Shown piece by piece: positions 34,978-43,271 of a stretch of DNA of 64,000 nucleotides. Source of the stretch: an uncultured Bacteroides sp. GTDB taxonomy: Bacteria; Bacteroidota; Bacteroidia; Bacteroidales; Bacteroidaceae. The stretch covers positions 1 to 64,000 of the forward strand of contig CALUOO010000015.1 of the NCBI GenBank assembly GCA_944322345.1, written 5' to 3'. The position numbers and the translations under genes are program-made. A model generated the notes under the pieces. That model was not told the DNA's origin. It ran no database searches and was given only the letters and a program-made list of their open reading frames with translations. Within the stretch, counting starts at the first letter, position 1. Every line of letters starts with the position of its first letter.

Positions 34978-36441
34978 TTATGAGTTAGTGACAAGTTTCT
35001 TGAAGCGGAGATACGCCCGGTTCCAGACATCTGTTTCCTCCGGATGATAAGTTTTCAACGGTGTAGCACTATGTACCAATTTACGCATGCCTGCAACATC
35101 AGTAGCCACCCCGGCAGCCATTGCCTGCATCATGACATTTCCAATTGCTGTTGCTTCGGAAGGTCCGGCTACCACAGGCATTCCGATAGAATTTGCAGTA
35201 AACTGGTTCAGTAATTCGTTGCGGCTTCCACCTCCAATTACGTGCAACACCTCGATGGGGTGAGGAGACAGACTGCAAAGTCCTTCCAGCACCTGACGAT
35301 AACGCAAGGCCAAACTCTCGAAAATGCAGCGGACCACCTGTCCTCTGCTTTCTGGCAGTGGCTGATCAGTCGTCCGACAATATTCTACGATTGCCCCTTC
35401 CATATCCGAAGGATTGACAAAACGGGCATCATCAGGATTGATCAGGCTACGAAATGCTTCACTAGATTTTGCTTCATTTATCAATCCATTATAATCAGCA
35501 TCTGCCCAACGTTCACGGCATCGTTCGAGAAGCCACATGCCGCAAATGTTCTTCAACAAACGGATAGTACCCTCTACACCTCCTTCATTTGTAAAATTCA
35601 AGTTGAAAGTTGCCTCGTTCACTACAGGTTCTACAGTTTCCACTCCCATCAACGACCACGTACCACTGCTCAGATAAGCAAAGTTCTGATTGAGTGCCGG
35701 TACGGCTGCTACTGCAGAAGCTGTGTCGTGCCCACCTACAGCAATAAGGGGAATTGAATCTACTCCTGTCATTTGGCACACACTTGCTGTCAGATTTCCT
35801 ACCCGTTGCCCCGGTAATACAAAGCGTCCGAAGTGGCTTTCTTCCAACCCTACAGCAGCCAGCAAATCCTTATCAAAGCGCCGGGTATGCACATCCAGCA
35901 ATTGCGAAGTAGAAGCTATTGTATACTCTGTCACCATCTCACCTGTCAACATATATCCAAGCGCATCCGGCATAAACAGTATCTTCTCTGCAGCTTCCAG
36001 TGCGCTGTCTTGAGCCTGACGCATCGCATCCAGCTGGAAAATAGAGTTGAAATTCATAATCTGAATGCCGGTCTTCTTATATAAAGTCTCTCGGGATATG
36101 CGGTTGAAAAAGCGCTCAGGCCCCCCTGTTGTATGTGGATCGCGATACGAATAGGGCTGCCGGAGTATTCCGCCGTCCTTTCCGATACAGACAAAATCTA
36201 CCCCCCATGTATCGATTCCCACCGAGAGCGGTTTTATGCCTTCACGCACAGCCAGTGTAATTCCATCGAGAACACAGCGATACAGTTCATAAATATCCCA
36301 ATAGAAATGCTCTTCCACTTTAATCAGATGATTGGGGAAACGGTTGATTTCGGTCAACGTCAAACTGTCTTCAGCAAAACTTCCCAAGACAGTCCGTCCG
36401 CTGGTAGCTCCTAAATCGAATGCTAAAAAATTCTGTTCCAT
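34978..36441 (-). CDS. rhaB: Rhamnulokinase
   Basis: Phosphorylates L-rhamnulose at C1. The 487-residue protein is a FGGY/ASKHA-type kinase: FLAFDLGATSGRTVLGSF at the start, GIDTWGVDFV, GGHDTASAVAAVP and the C-terminal VIGGGSRNELLNQFTANSIG. In B. thetaiotaomicron it is rhaK. It is the first gene of the operon, preceded by a TATCTTTGT box without a -33 element, as expected for a promoter needing an activator. Confidence 0.95.
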   Translation of the reverse strand: MEQNFLAFDLGATSGRTVLGSFAEDSLTLTEINRFPNHLIKVEEHFYWDIYELYRCVLDGITLAVREGIKPLSVGIDTWGVDFVCIGKDGGILRQPYSYRDPHTTGGPERFFNRISRETLYKKTGIQIMNFNSIFQLDAMRQAQDSALEAAEKILFMPDALGYMLTGEMVTEYTIASTSQLLDVHTRRFDKDLLAAVGLEESHFGRFVLPGQRVGNLTASVCQMTGVDSIPLIAVGGHDTASAVAAVPALNQNFAYLSSGTWSLMGVETVEPVVNEATFNLNFTNEGGVEGTIRLLKNICGMWLLERCRERWADADYNGLINEAKSSEAFRSLINPDDARFVNPSDMEGAIVEYCRTTDQPLPESRGQVVRCIFESLALRYRQVLEGLCSLSPHPIEVLHVIGGGSRNELLNQFTANSIGMPVVAGPSEATAIGNVMMQAMAAGVATDVAGMRKLVHSATPLKTYHPEETDVWNRAYLRFKKLVTNS

Positions 36442-36589
36442 GGCAATATGGATAATTTAAGTTTCAAGTTCTGTTGTCGTCATGCTTCTTAATCATTGGA
36501 ATTTACTTGATAAAATAGAATCCAACAGTTCCAAAGCCTTTCCGATAATAATTAAAAAATGTCAGGACAATTATTCATCCCCACAGTGG

Positions 36590-36598
36590 ACAAAGATA
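36590..36598 (-). promoter_or_regulatory. Probable rha operon promoter -7 box
   Basis: The minus strand reads TATCTTTGT, 149 nt before the rhaB ATG. No TTTG is present at 19-21 nt upstream, which fits activation by RhaR. Confidence 0.5.
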
Positions 36599-36710
36599 GC
36601 AATCTCTCTTCTATTTAATCTTAAGCTTTTTGATATAAAAGATATAGTTTTTGCCACTTATTCAAAAAAAAATCCAAATATCACAGTTACCAACAGTCCG
36701 TCTTATGGAT

Positions 36711-36789
36711 AAGGTTAGGAATGATGTACGAGATGGGCATGTTGTACTGCACGAGATGCACATGTCATACAGCACGGGATGTACATCTC
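36711..36789 (+). repeat. 23-bp-pitch palindrome triplet, copy 2
   Basis: GAGATGGGCATGTT, GAGATGCACATGTC and GGGATGTACATCTC start at 36730, 36753 and 36776, 23 bp apart. The leader AAGGTTAGGAATGATGTAC starts at 36711, 19 bp before the first unit, as in the other copies. It lies in the intergenic region between the divergent rhaB and argR genes. Confidence 0.9.
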
Positions 36790-36987
36790 ATACAACCACA
36801 TGTCCTATACGTCATCTTGACTTCTCTACAGCCAACGGTTCTGCCATAGTTTGCCCGCACGATCCTGCTTGTTTACAGCATCATTTATAAAGTATACCCA
36901 ATGGCAAAAATCATGATCAGTTAATCTTTTTTTCACTTTTATGCAAAAAAACTTAGCCTATATTCATTTTTTCTCTAAAATATTGCA

Positions 36988-36996
36988 TACTTTTGC
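36988..36996 (+). promoter_or_regulatory. argR promoter -7 box
   Basis: TACTTTTGC lies 24 nt before the argR ATG. The upstream -33 region is T-rich without an exact TTTG. Confidence 0.55.
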
Positions 36997-37019
36997 GTCG
37001 GTTTTAGAATAATTATACA

Positions 37020-37493
37020 ATGAAGAAAAAAGCAAATCGGTTAGACGCCATCAAAATGATAATCTCAAGCAAAGAACTGGGTTCACAGGAAGAGCTGTTG
37101 CAAGAGTTGAACCGCGAAGGCTTCGAGCTGACACAAGCCACTTTATCACGCGACCTTAAGCAACTCAAAGTAGCCAAAGCTGCCAGTATGAATGGCAAAT
37201 ACGTTTATGTATTGCCCAATAATATTATGTATAAACGTTCCACAGACCAGACTCCCGGCGAGATGTTGCGCAACAACGGGTTTATTTCACTGGCTTTCTC
37301 AGGGAACATTGCAGTCATCCGCACCCGTCCCGGATATGCCAGTAGCATGGCTTACGACATCGATACCCACGAATGCGAGGATATTCTAGGCACCATAGCC
37401 GGCGATGACACGATTATGCTTGTCCTGCGCGAAGGAGTATCCCCCGACAAGATACGACAGTCGCTGTCATTCATTATTCCTAATATTGAATAA
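37020..37493 (+). CDS. argR: Arginine repressor
   Basis: Arginine-sensing regulator of the arginine genes. The 157-residue protein has an N-terminal winged helix (LLQELNREGFELTQATLSRDLKQLKVAK) and a C-terminal hexamerisation and arginine-binding domain (YDIDTHECEDILGTIAGDDTIMLVLRE). It heads the cluster GNAT-argG-argC-argD. Autoregulation is likely, but I could not identify ARG boxes with confidence. Confidence 0.95.
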   Translation: MKKKANRLDAIKMIISSKELGSQEELLQELNREGFELTQATLSRDLKQLKVAKAASMNGKYVYVLPNNIMYKRSTDQTPGEMLRNNGFISLAFSGNIAVIRTRPGYASSMAYDIDTHECEDILGTIAGDDTIMLVLREGVSPDKIRQSLSFIIPNIE

Positions 37494-37522
37494 ATACACA
37501 TTATTTTATTATATACACAGAG

Positions 37523-38086
37523 ATGGACATTCAACAAATAGATGTTATGGTAGCCGACGCCTCACATGAGGTTTACGTTGACACTATTTTGGATACAATC
37601 AGAAAGGCCGCAGCTGTACGCGGTACAGGTATCGCCGAGCGTACACACGAATACGTAGCCACCAAGATGAAAGAAGGTAAAGCAATCATTGCCCTCTGCG
37701 GCGATGTCTTTGCCGGCTTTACCTATATCGAATCATGGGGCAACAAGCAGTATGTAGCCACCTCCGGCCTCATCGTACATCCCGACTTCAGAGGAATCGG
37801 TCTGGCAAAACGCATCAAACAAGCCTCTTTCCAACTGGCACGCCTCCGATGGCCTAAGGCAAAAATATTCAGTCTGACTTCCGGAGCCGCTGTCATGAAA
37901 ATGAATACCGAACTGGGATACGTACCTGTCACGTTCAACGAACTAACTGACGACGAGGCCTTCTGGAAAGGATGCGAAGGATGTATCAACCATGAAATAC
38001 TGGTAGCCAAAAAACGCAAGTTCTGCATTTGTACAGCCATGCTGTACGATCCGGCAGATCCTAAAAACCAACCAAAGAATAGTTAA
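37523..38086 (+). CDS. GNAT family N-acyltransferase of the arginine cluster
   Basis: A 187-residue GCN5-related acyltransferase with the acyl-CoA binding motif LIVHPDFRGIGLAKRI at about residues 89-104. The C-terminus is unusual, with a cysteine-containing segment (CEGCINHEILVAKKRKFCICTAML). It sits between argR and argG. No argA or argJ is present in the window. As this organism has the succinylornithine-type carbamoyltransferase, a role in N-succinylation or N-acetylation of glutamate is a reasonable inference, not a demonstrated function. Confidence 0.8.
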   Translation: MDIQQIDVMVADASHEVYVDTILDTIRKAAAVRGTGIAERTHEYVATKMKEGKAIIALCGDVFAGFTYIESWGNKQYVATSGLIVHPDFRGIGLAKRIKQASFQLARLRWPKAKIFSLTSGAAVMKMNTELGYVPVTFNELTDDEAFWKGCEGCINHEILVAKKRKFCICTAMLYDPADPKNQPKNS

Positions 38087-38160
38087 TAACAAAATAGGAT
38101 GGACAACACAAAGGATGGTAACCTTTAGCCATCATCCATCACACTTAATTTACAATAAGT

Positions 38161-39369
38161 ATGGAAGAGAAAAAGAAAAAAGTAGTTGTGGCATTTAGCG
38201 GTGGACTCGACACATCATTCACCGTCATGTATCTTGCCAAAGAAAAAGGCTACGAAGTATATGCAGCCTGCGCCAATACCGGCGGTTTCAGTCAGGAACA
38301 GCTGAAAACCAACGAAGAAAATGCCTATAAACTGGGAGCCGTCAAATATGTTACCCTCGACGTTACCCACGAATACTACGAAAAAAGCTTGAAATATATG
38401 GTGTTCGGCAATGTGTTGAGAAACGGCACATACCCGATCTCAGTCAGTTCAGAACGTATCTTCCAGGCACTGGCTATTGCACGCTATGCCAACGAAATCG
38501 GAGCTGATGCCATCGCTCACGGTTCTACCGGAGCTGGAAACGACCAGATCCGTTTCGATATGACTTTCCTTGTATTGGCACCTAATGTAGAAATCATCAC
38601 ACTAACACGTGACATGGCATTAAGCCGGCAAGAAGAAATCGACTATCTGAACAAACACGGCTTTAAGGCTGATTTTGCCAAACTAAAATATTCCTACAAC
38701 GTAGGTCTGTGGGGAACCTCCATCTGTGGAGGCGAAATACTGGATTCTGCACAAGGACTTCCGGAAAGCGCTTACCTGAAGCATGTCACCAAAGAAGGAA
38801 CAGAGCAACTACGCCTCACCTTCGAAAAAGGAGAACTGAAGGCTGTCAACGACGAAACATTCGACGACCCGATCAAAGCCATTCAGAAAGTAGAAGAAAT
38901 AGGAGCCGCCTATGGCATTGGACGTGACATGCATGTTGGCGACACTATCATCGGTATTAAGGGACGTGTAGGATTTGAGGCCGCCGCCCCTATGCTGATA
39001 ATCGGAGCACACCGTTTCCTTGAGAAATATACATTGAGCAAATGGCAACAATACTGGAAAGATCAGGTAGCAAATTGGTACGGCATGTTCCTGCATGAGA
39101 GTCAATATCTGGAACCTGTAATGCGCGACATTGAAGCCATGCTGCAAGAGAGCCAGCGCAACGTAAACGGAACAGCCATTCTGGAACTCCGGCCACTGTC
39201 GTTCTCTACTGTAGGAGTAGAGTCGAAAGACGACCTCGTGAAAACCAAGTTCGGAGAATATGGTGAAATGCAGAAAGGCTGGACAGCCGAAGATGCAAAA
39301 GGATTTATTAAAGTGACCTCTACACCGTTGCGGGTTTACTATACTAACCATAAAGACGAAGAAATATGA
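38161..39369 (+). CDS. argG: Argininosuccinate synthase
   Basis: Joins citrulline and aspartate with ATP. The 402-residue protein has the N-type ATP pyrophosphatase loop VVVAFSGGLDTSF at the start and HGSTGAGNDQIRFD in the middle. It overlaps argC by 4 nt (ATGA), so the two are translationally coupled. The 74-bp gap after the GNAT gene contains an imperfect GGATGG/CCATCATCC inverted repeat. Confidence 0.96.
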   Translation: MEEKKKKVVVAFSGGLDTSFTVMYLAKEKGYEVYAACANTGGFSQEQLKTNEENAYKLGAVKYVTLDVTHEYYEKSLKYMVFGNVLRNGTYPISVSSERIFQALAIARYANEIGADAIAHGSTGAGNDQIRFDMTFLVLAPNVEIITLTRDMALSRQEEIDYLNKHGFKADFAKLKYSYNVGLWGTSICGGEILDSAQGLPESAYLKHVTKEGTEQLRLTFEKGELKAVNDETFDDPIKAIQKVEEIGAAYGIGRDMHVGDTIIGIKGRVGFEAAAPMLIIGAHRFLEKYTLSKWQQYWKDQVANWYGMFLHESQYLEPVMRDIEAMLQESQRNVNGTAILELRPLSFSTVGVESKDDLVKTKFGEYGEMQKGWTAEDAKGFIKVTSTPLRVYYTNHKDEEI

Positions 39370-40334
39370 TAAAAGCAGGAATCATCGGTGGTGCAGGATA
39401 TACAGCAGGCGAATTGATTCGCCTGCTATTGAACCATCCGGAGACAGAAATCGTTTTTGTGAACAGTAGCAGTAATGCGGGCAACAGGATTACAGATGTA
39501 CACGAAGGATTGTACGGAGAAACTGACCTAAGATTTACCGATCAGCTACCATTGGACAAGATTGATGTACTGTTCTTCTGTACTGCACACGGAGATACAC
39601 GAAAATTTCTGGAAAGCCATACAGTCCCCGAGGAGCTGAAAATCATCGACCTGTCAATGGACTACCGCATCAAAAGCGACGATCATGACTTTATTTACGG
39701 TCTGCCGGAACTGAACCGACGTGCCACTTGCAAGGCTAAACATGTGGCAAACCCCGGTTGTTTTGCAACCTGCATCCAGTTAGGTCTGCTGCCCTTGGCT
39801 AAAAATTTAATGTTGACAGACGACATTATGGTCAACGCCATCACCGGTAGTACCGGAGCCGGAGTGAAACCGGGAGCTACAAGCCATTTCAGCTGGAGAA
39901 ACAACAACATCAGCGTATATAAAGCGTTTGAGCACCAGCATGTACCAGAAATCAAGCAATCCTTGCAGCAGCTCCAAAGCAGTTTTCACTCCGATATTGA
40001 TTTCATACCCTATCGGGGCGATTTCCCGCGCGGAATCTTTGCAACAATTGTAGTAAAGACCAAGGTCTCACTGGAAGAGCTCACACGCATCTATGAAGAA
40101 TATTATGCCAAGGATTCTTTTGTACACATTGTCGACAAAAACATCGATCTCAAACAAGTAGTCAACACAAACAAATGTCTGCTGCACTTAGAGAAACATG
40201 GTGACAAACTATTGATTATCTCCTGCATCGATAATCTGTTAAAAGGAGCAAGCGGTCAGGCTGTACATAATATGAATCTGATGTTTAACCTAGAGGAGAC
40301 TGTAGGACTGAAGCTAAAACCAAGTGCATTTTAA
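39366..40334 (+). CDS. argC: N-acyl-gamma-glutamyl-phosphate reductase
   Basis: Reduces N-acylglutamyl phosphate to its semialdehyde with NADPH. The 322-residue protein has the Rossmann motif AGIIGGAGYTAGELIRLLL at the start and the catalytic Cys in ANPGCFATC. In this organism the substrate is probably N-succinyl rather than N-acetyl, by inference from argF-prime. It overlaps argG by 4 nt. Confidence 0.95.
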   Translation: MIKAGIIGGAGYTAGELIRLLLNHPETEIVFVNSSSNAGNRITDVHEGLYGETDLRFTDQLPLDKIDVLFFCTAHGDTRKFLESHTVPEELKIIDLSMDYRIKSDDHDFIYGLPELNRRATCKAKHVANPGCFATCIQLGLLPLAKNLMLTDDIMVNAITGSTGAGVKPGATSHFSWRNNNISVYKAFEHQHVPEIKQSLQQLQSSFHSDIDFIPYRGDFPRGIFATIVVKTKVSLEELTRIYEEYYAKDSFVHIVDKNIDLKQVVNTNKCLLHLEKHGDKLLIISCIDNLLKGASGQAVHNMNLMFNLEETVGLKLKPSAF

Positions 40335-40405
40335 AGAATCAGAGCTTGTACAAATCCTAGCCGATTTATCCAATTAAGATAGCGCTGAAAAGAAGCAAAT
40401 GCAAT

Positions 40406-40479
40406 AGAATAAAGAATAAAACGACGGGGCTCTTCCATCCGTTTTTTATTCTTTATTCTCAACTAAATTAATAACCCGA
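40406..40479 (+). terminator. Long hairpin between argC and argD
   Basis: AGAATAAAGAATAAAA (from 40406) pairs with TTTTATTCTTTATTCT (to 40479), with an inner CGG/CCG. The loop is 30 bases or less and the second arm is T-rich. It could end argC transcription or form an attenuator before argD. Confidence 0.55.
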
Positions 40480-40534
40480 ATGAAGTATATGAGGCTATCA
40501 GGTATCTATCCTTCATTCTTAATTCGCCATTAAA

Positions 40535-41665
40535 ATGAAACTCTTCGATGTATATCCTCTCTATGACATAAACATAGTTAAAGGCAAGGGTTGTCATGTT
40601 TGGGACGACAAAGGCACAGAATACTTAGACCTTTACGGAGGGCATGCCGTTATCTCTATAGGACATGCACATCCCCATTACGTAGACATGATCAGCCAGC
40701 AAGTGGCTAAACTGGGATTCTACTCCAATTCAGTAATCAACAAGCTTCAGCAACAAGTAGCAGAACGGCTGGGTAAACTGTCCGGCTACGAAGACTATAG
40801 ACTATTTCTGATCAACAGTGGAGCCGAAGCCAATGAGAATGCGCTGAAACTTGCCTCATTCCATAACGGACGTACGAAAGTAATCTCTTTCAACAAAGCC
40901 TTTCACGGACGAACTTCATTGGCAGTGGAAGTGACCAATAACCCTGCCATCATTGCTCCAATCAATGACAATAGTCATGTCACCTATCTGCCGCTGAATG
41001 ACATTGAAGCAATGAAGAAAACGCTGGCACAAGGTGATATCTGTGCCGTAATTATCGAAGGAATACAGGGTGTAGGTGGCATTCAGATGCCTACTTCCGA
41101 ATTTCTGCAAGAACTCCGAAAAGCCTGTACCGAAACCGGTACTATTCTGATTCTTGACGAGATTCAAAGTGGATACGGACGTAGCGGAAAATTCTTCGCA
41201 CACCAATATGCCAATATCCGTCCAGATATGATTACCGTTGCAAAAGGGATTGGTAACGGTTTCCCGATGGCTGGAGTACTGATCAGTCCAATGTTTACAC
41301 CTAAATACGGCCAGTTAGGAACAACCTTTGGAGGAAATCACTTGGCTTGTTCGGCTGCACTCGCAGTAATGGACGTCATCGAGCAGGAAGGACTAATAGA
41401 AAATGCCGCTAAAATAGGAGACTACTTACTGAAAAAGCTTAAAGAAATTCCTCAAATAAAAGAGGTGCGTGGACGCGGGCTTATGATCGGTTTGGAATTC
41501 GACCAACCAATCAAAGAATTACGAAGCCGACTGATTCACAATCAGCATGTATTTACCGGAGCAAGTGGAACCAATGTACTCCGTCTGTTGCCTCCACTCT
41601 GTCTAAGCATGGAAGAGGCAGACGAATTCCTGCTTCGTCTGAAGAAAGTTATCTCATTTGATTAA
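40535..41665 (+). CDS. argD: N-acylornithine aminotransferase
   Basis: PLP enzyme making N-acylornithine from the semialdehyde. The 376-residue class III aminotransferase has NSGAEANENALKLASF, the Asp in LDEIQSGYGRSG, and the PLP-binding Lys in TVAKGIGNGFPM. In Bacteroides the substrate is probably N-succinylated. It lies 200 nt after argC beyond a long hairpin and is followed by a perfect terminator. Confidence 0.94.
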   Translation: MKLFDVYPLYDINIVKGKGCHVWDDKGTEYLDLYGGHAVISIGHAHPHYVDMISQQVAKLGFYSNSVINKLQQQVAERLGKLSGYEDYRLFLINSGAEANENALKLASFHNGRTKVISFNKAFHGRTSLAVEVTNNPAIIAPINDNSHVTYLPLNDIEAMKKTLAQGDICAVIIEGIQGVGGIQMPTSEFLQELRKACTETGTILILDEIQSGYGRSGKFFAHQYANIRPDMITVAKGIGNGFPMAGVLISPMFTPKYGQLGTTFGGNHLACSAALAVMDVIEQEGLIENAAKIGDYLLKKLKEIPQIKEVRGRGLMIGLEFDQPIKELRSRLIHNQHVFTGASGTNVLRLLPPLCLSMEEADEFLLRLKKVISFD

Positions 41666-41677
41666 TGAACAGCAAAC

Positions 41678-41731
41678 AAGCAGTCTGTAACAAGAATCTA
41701 TTTCTCTTAACAGACTGCTTTTTGTTTTCTC
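41678..41731 (+). terminator. argD terminator
   Basis: A perfect 11-bp stem, AAGCAGTCTGT (41678-41688) with ACAGACTGCTT (41710-41720), is followed by TTTGTTTTCT. Confidence 0.85.
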
Positions 41732-41751
41732 ACAATTTACCGTTATTTTTG
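41721..41751 (+). promoter_or_regulatory. proC promoter
   Basis: TTTG at 41721-41724 and TATTTTTG at 41744-41751 are 19 nt apart, a full consensus match, 27 nt before the proC ATG. The -33 box coincides with the T-run of the argD terminator, so the two signals overlap. Confidence 0.75.
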
Positions 41752-41778
41752 TCTGCATATACAACCCATTAATATCAA

Positions 41779-42558
41779 ATGCGTATGAAAGTAGCCATTA
41801 TCGGTGCAGGAAATATGGGAGGAGCCATTGCCCGCGGTCTGGCAAAAGGAACATTAATTGCAGATTCAGACATTATTGTGTCCAATCCCACTGCCGCCAA
41901 ACTGGAACGACTGACAAAAGAATTTCCCCAGATCCGTACCACACACAATAACATCGAAGCAGCCAACGGAGCAGACATTATCATTTTAGCTGTGAAACCT
42001 TGGCTTATTAAACCGGTAGTACGCGAACTAAAAGTTAAGAGCAAACAAATACTGGTATCCGTAGCAGCAGGAATCAACTTCGAAGAATTGTCTCATCACG
42101 TTGTTTCGCCGGAAATGCCGATGTTCCGCGTCATCCCCAACACCGCGATCAGCGAATTGGAAAGCATGACTCTGATTGCAGCCCGCAATACAGATGAAGA
42201 GCAGAACCGCCTGATGTTGCAGCTCTTCAATGAAATGGGGATGTCCATGCTTATCCCTGAAGCACAAATGGAAGCTGCTACTGCACTTGCCTCATGCGGT
42301 ATTGCATACGTACTTAAATATATTCAAGCAGCCATGCAGGCCGGAATTGAAATGGGCATCCGTCCAAAAGATGCCATGAATATGATTTCTCAATCAGTCA
42401 AGGGAGCCGCTACTTTGTTGCTAAACAACGAAACACATCCAAGCGTTGAGATTGACAGAGTCACTACCCCCGGAGGAATTACTATTAAAGGCATCAATGA
42501 GCTGGAGCACAACGGATTTACCTCTGCCATCATTAAAGCTATAAAAAGCTCAAAATAG
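41779..42558 (+). CDS. proC: Pyrroline-5-carboxylate reductase
   Basis: Final step of proline synthesis. The 259-residue protein has an N-terminal Rossmann fold (KVAIIGAGNMGGAIARGL) and the C-terminal dimer domain with VTTPGGITIKGINELE. A second ATG two codons later (41785) is an equally possible start. It stands in its own promoter-driven unit next to the arginine cluster, with proB and proA elsewhere in the window. Confidence 0.94.
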   Translation: MRMKVAIIGAGNMGGAIARGLAKGTLIADSDIIVSNPTAAKLERLTKEFPQIRTTHNNIEAANGADIIILAVKPWLIKPVVRELKVKSKQILVSVAAGINFEELSHHVVSPEMPMFRVIPNTAISELESMTLIAARNTDEEQNRLMLQLFNEMGMSMLIPEAQMEAATALASCGIAYVLKYIQAAMQAGIEMGIRPKDAMNMISQSVKGAATLLLNNETHPSVEIDRVTTPGGITIKGINELEHNGFTSAIIKAIKSSK

Positions 42559-42570
42559 AAGTCGTAACCC

Positions 42571-42600
42571 TTAGTTCATAACTTAAAGGTTATGGACTAA
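42571..42600. repeat. Hairpin between proC and the XRE-cupin gene
   Basis: TTAGTTCATAAC (42571-42582) pairs with GTTATGGACTAA (42589-42600, one G.T) with a 6-base loop. There is no T-run. It is part of a spacer built of AACTCATAACTT-like words. Confidence 0.5.
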
Positions 42601-42639
42601 AGAGACTCAATAAACTTTATAACTCAAAAAAACAATACA

Positions 42640-43194
42640 ATGGACGATCAAATCAAACAAATTGCAGAACGCTTACGAGGATTACGCGACGTGTTGGAGC
42701 TGACCTGTGAAGATATTGCACGCGATTGTGATATTTCTGCCGAGGAATACCGTCTTGCAGAGACAGGAGAACATGATATATCCATCAGCATGTTACAAAA
42801 AGTAGCAAGAAATTACAATATAGCACTTGAGGCCCTCATGTTTGGTGAAGAACCTAAAATGAGCAGCTATTTTGTCACTCGTGCAGGTAAAGGAACAAGT
42901 ATAGAACGTACTAAAGCTTACAAATATCAATCTCTGGCAGCTGGATTTATGAACCGGACAGCCGACCCGTTTATTGTTACTGTTGAGCCCAAAGGAGAGG
43001 ATATACCTATCCACTACAACAGCCACAATGGACAAGAGTTCAATCTGGTAATTGAAGGCCGCATGCTGATCAGCATTGAAGGGAAAGATATTATTCTAAA
43101 CACAGGAGACAGCATTTATTTCAACTCAAAACTGCCACACGGAATGAAAGCACTTGACGGTAAAACAGTACGCTTTCTGGCAGTAATCATGTAA
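42640..43194 (+). CDS. XRE-type regulator with cupin domain
   Basis: A 184-residue protein: an N-terminal helix-turn-helix of the Cro/CI class (residues 10-65, LTCEDIARDCDISAEEYRLAETGEHDISISMLQKVARNYNI) and a C-terminal cupin domain (residues 110-184, EFNLVIEGRMLISIEGKDIILNTGDSIYFNSKLPHGM) that would bind a small ligand. It precedes an acyl-CoA synthetase by 77 nt and probably controls it. A paired regulator and AMP-forming synthetase of this kind is common in Bacteroidales. Confidence 0.9.
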   Translation: MDDQIKQIAERLRGLRDVLELTCEDIARDCDISAEEYRLAETGEHDISISMLQKVARNYNIALEALMFGEEPKMSSYFVTRAGKGTSIERTKAYKYQSLAAGFMNRTADPFIVTVEPKGEDIPIHYNSHNGQEFNLVIEGRMLISIEGKDIILNTGDSIYFNSKLPHGMKALDGKTVRFLAVIM

Positions 43195-43271
43195 TAAGTG
43201 ATAATTTTAAGTTTTGAATCTACTTATCACTTAGGACTTATCACTCAATACTTAAAACTGAATACTACAAA

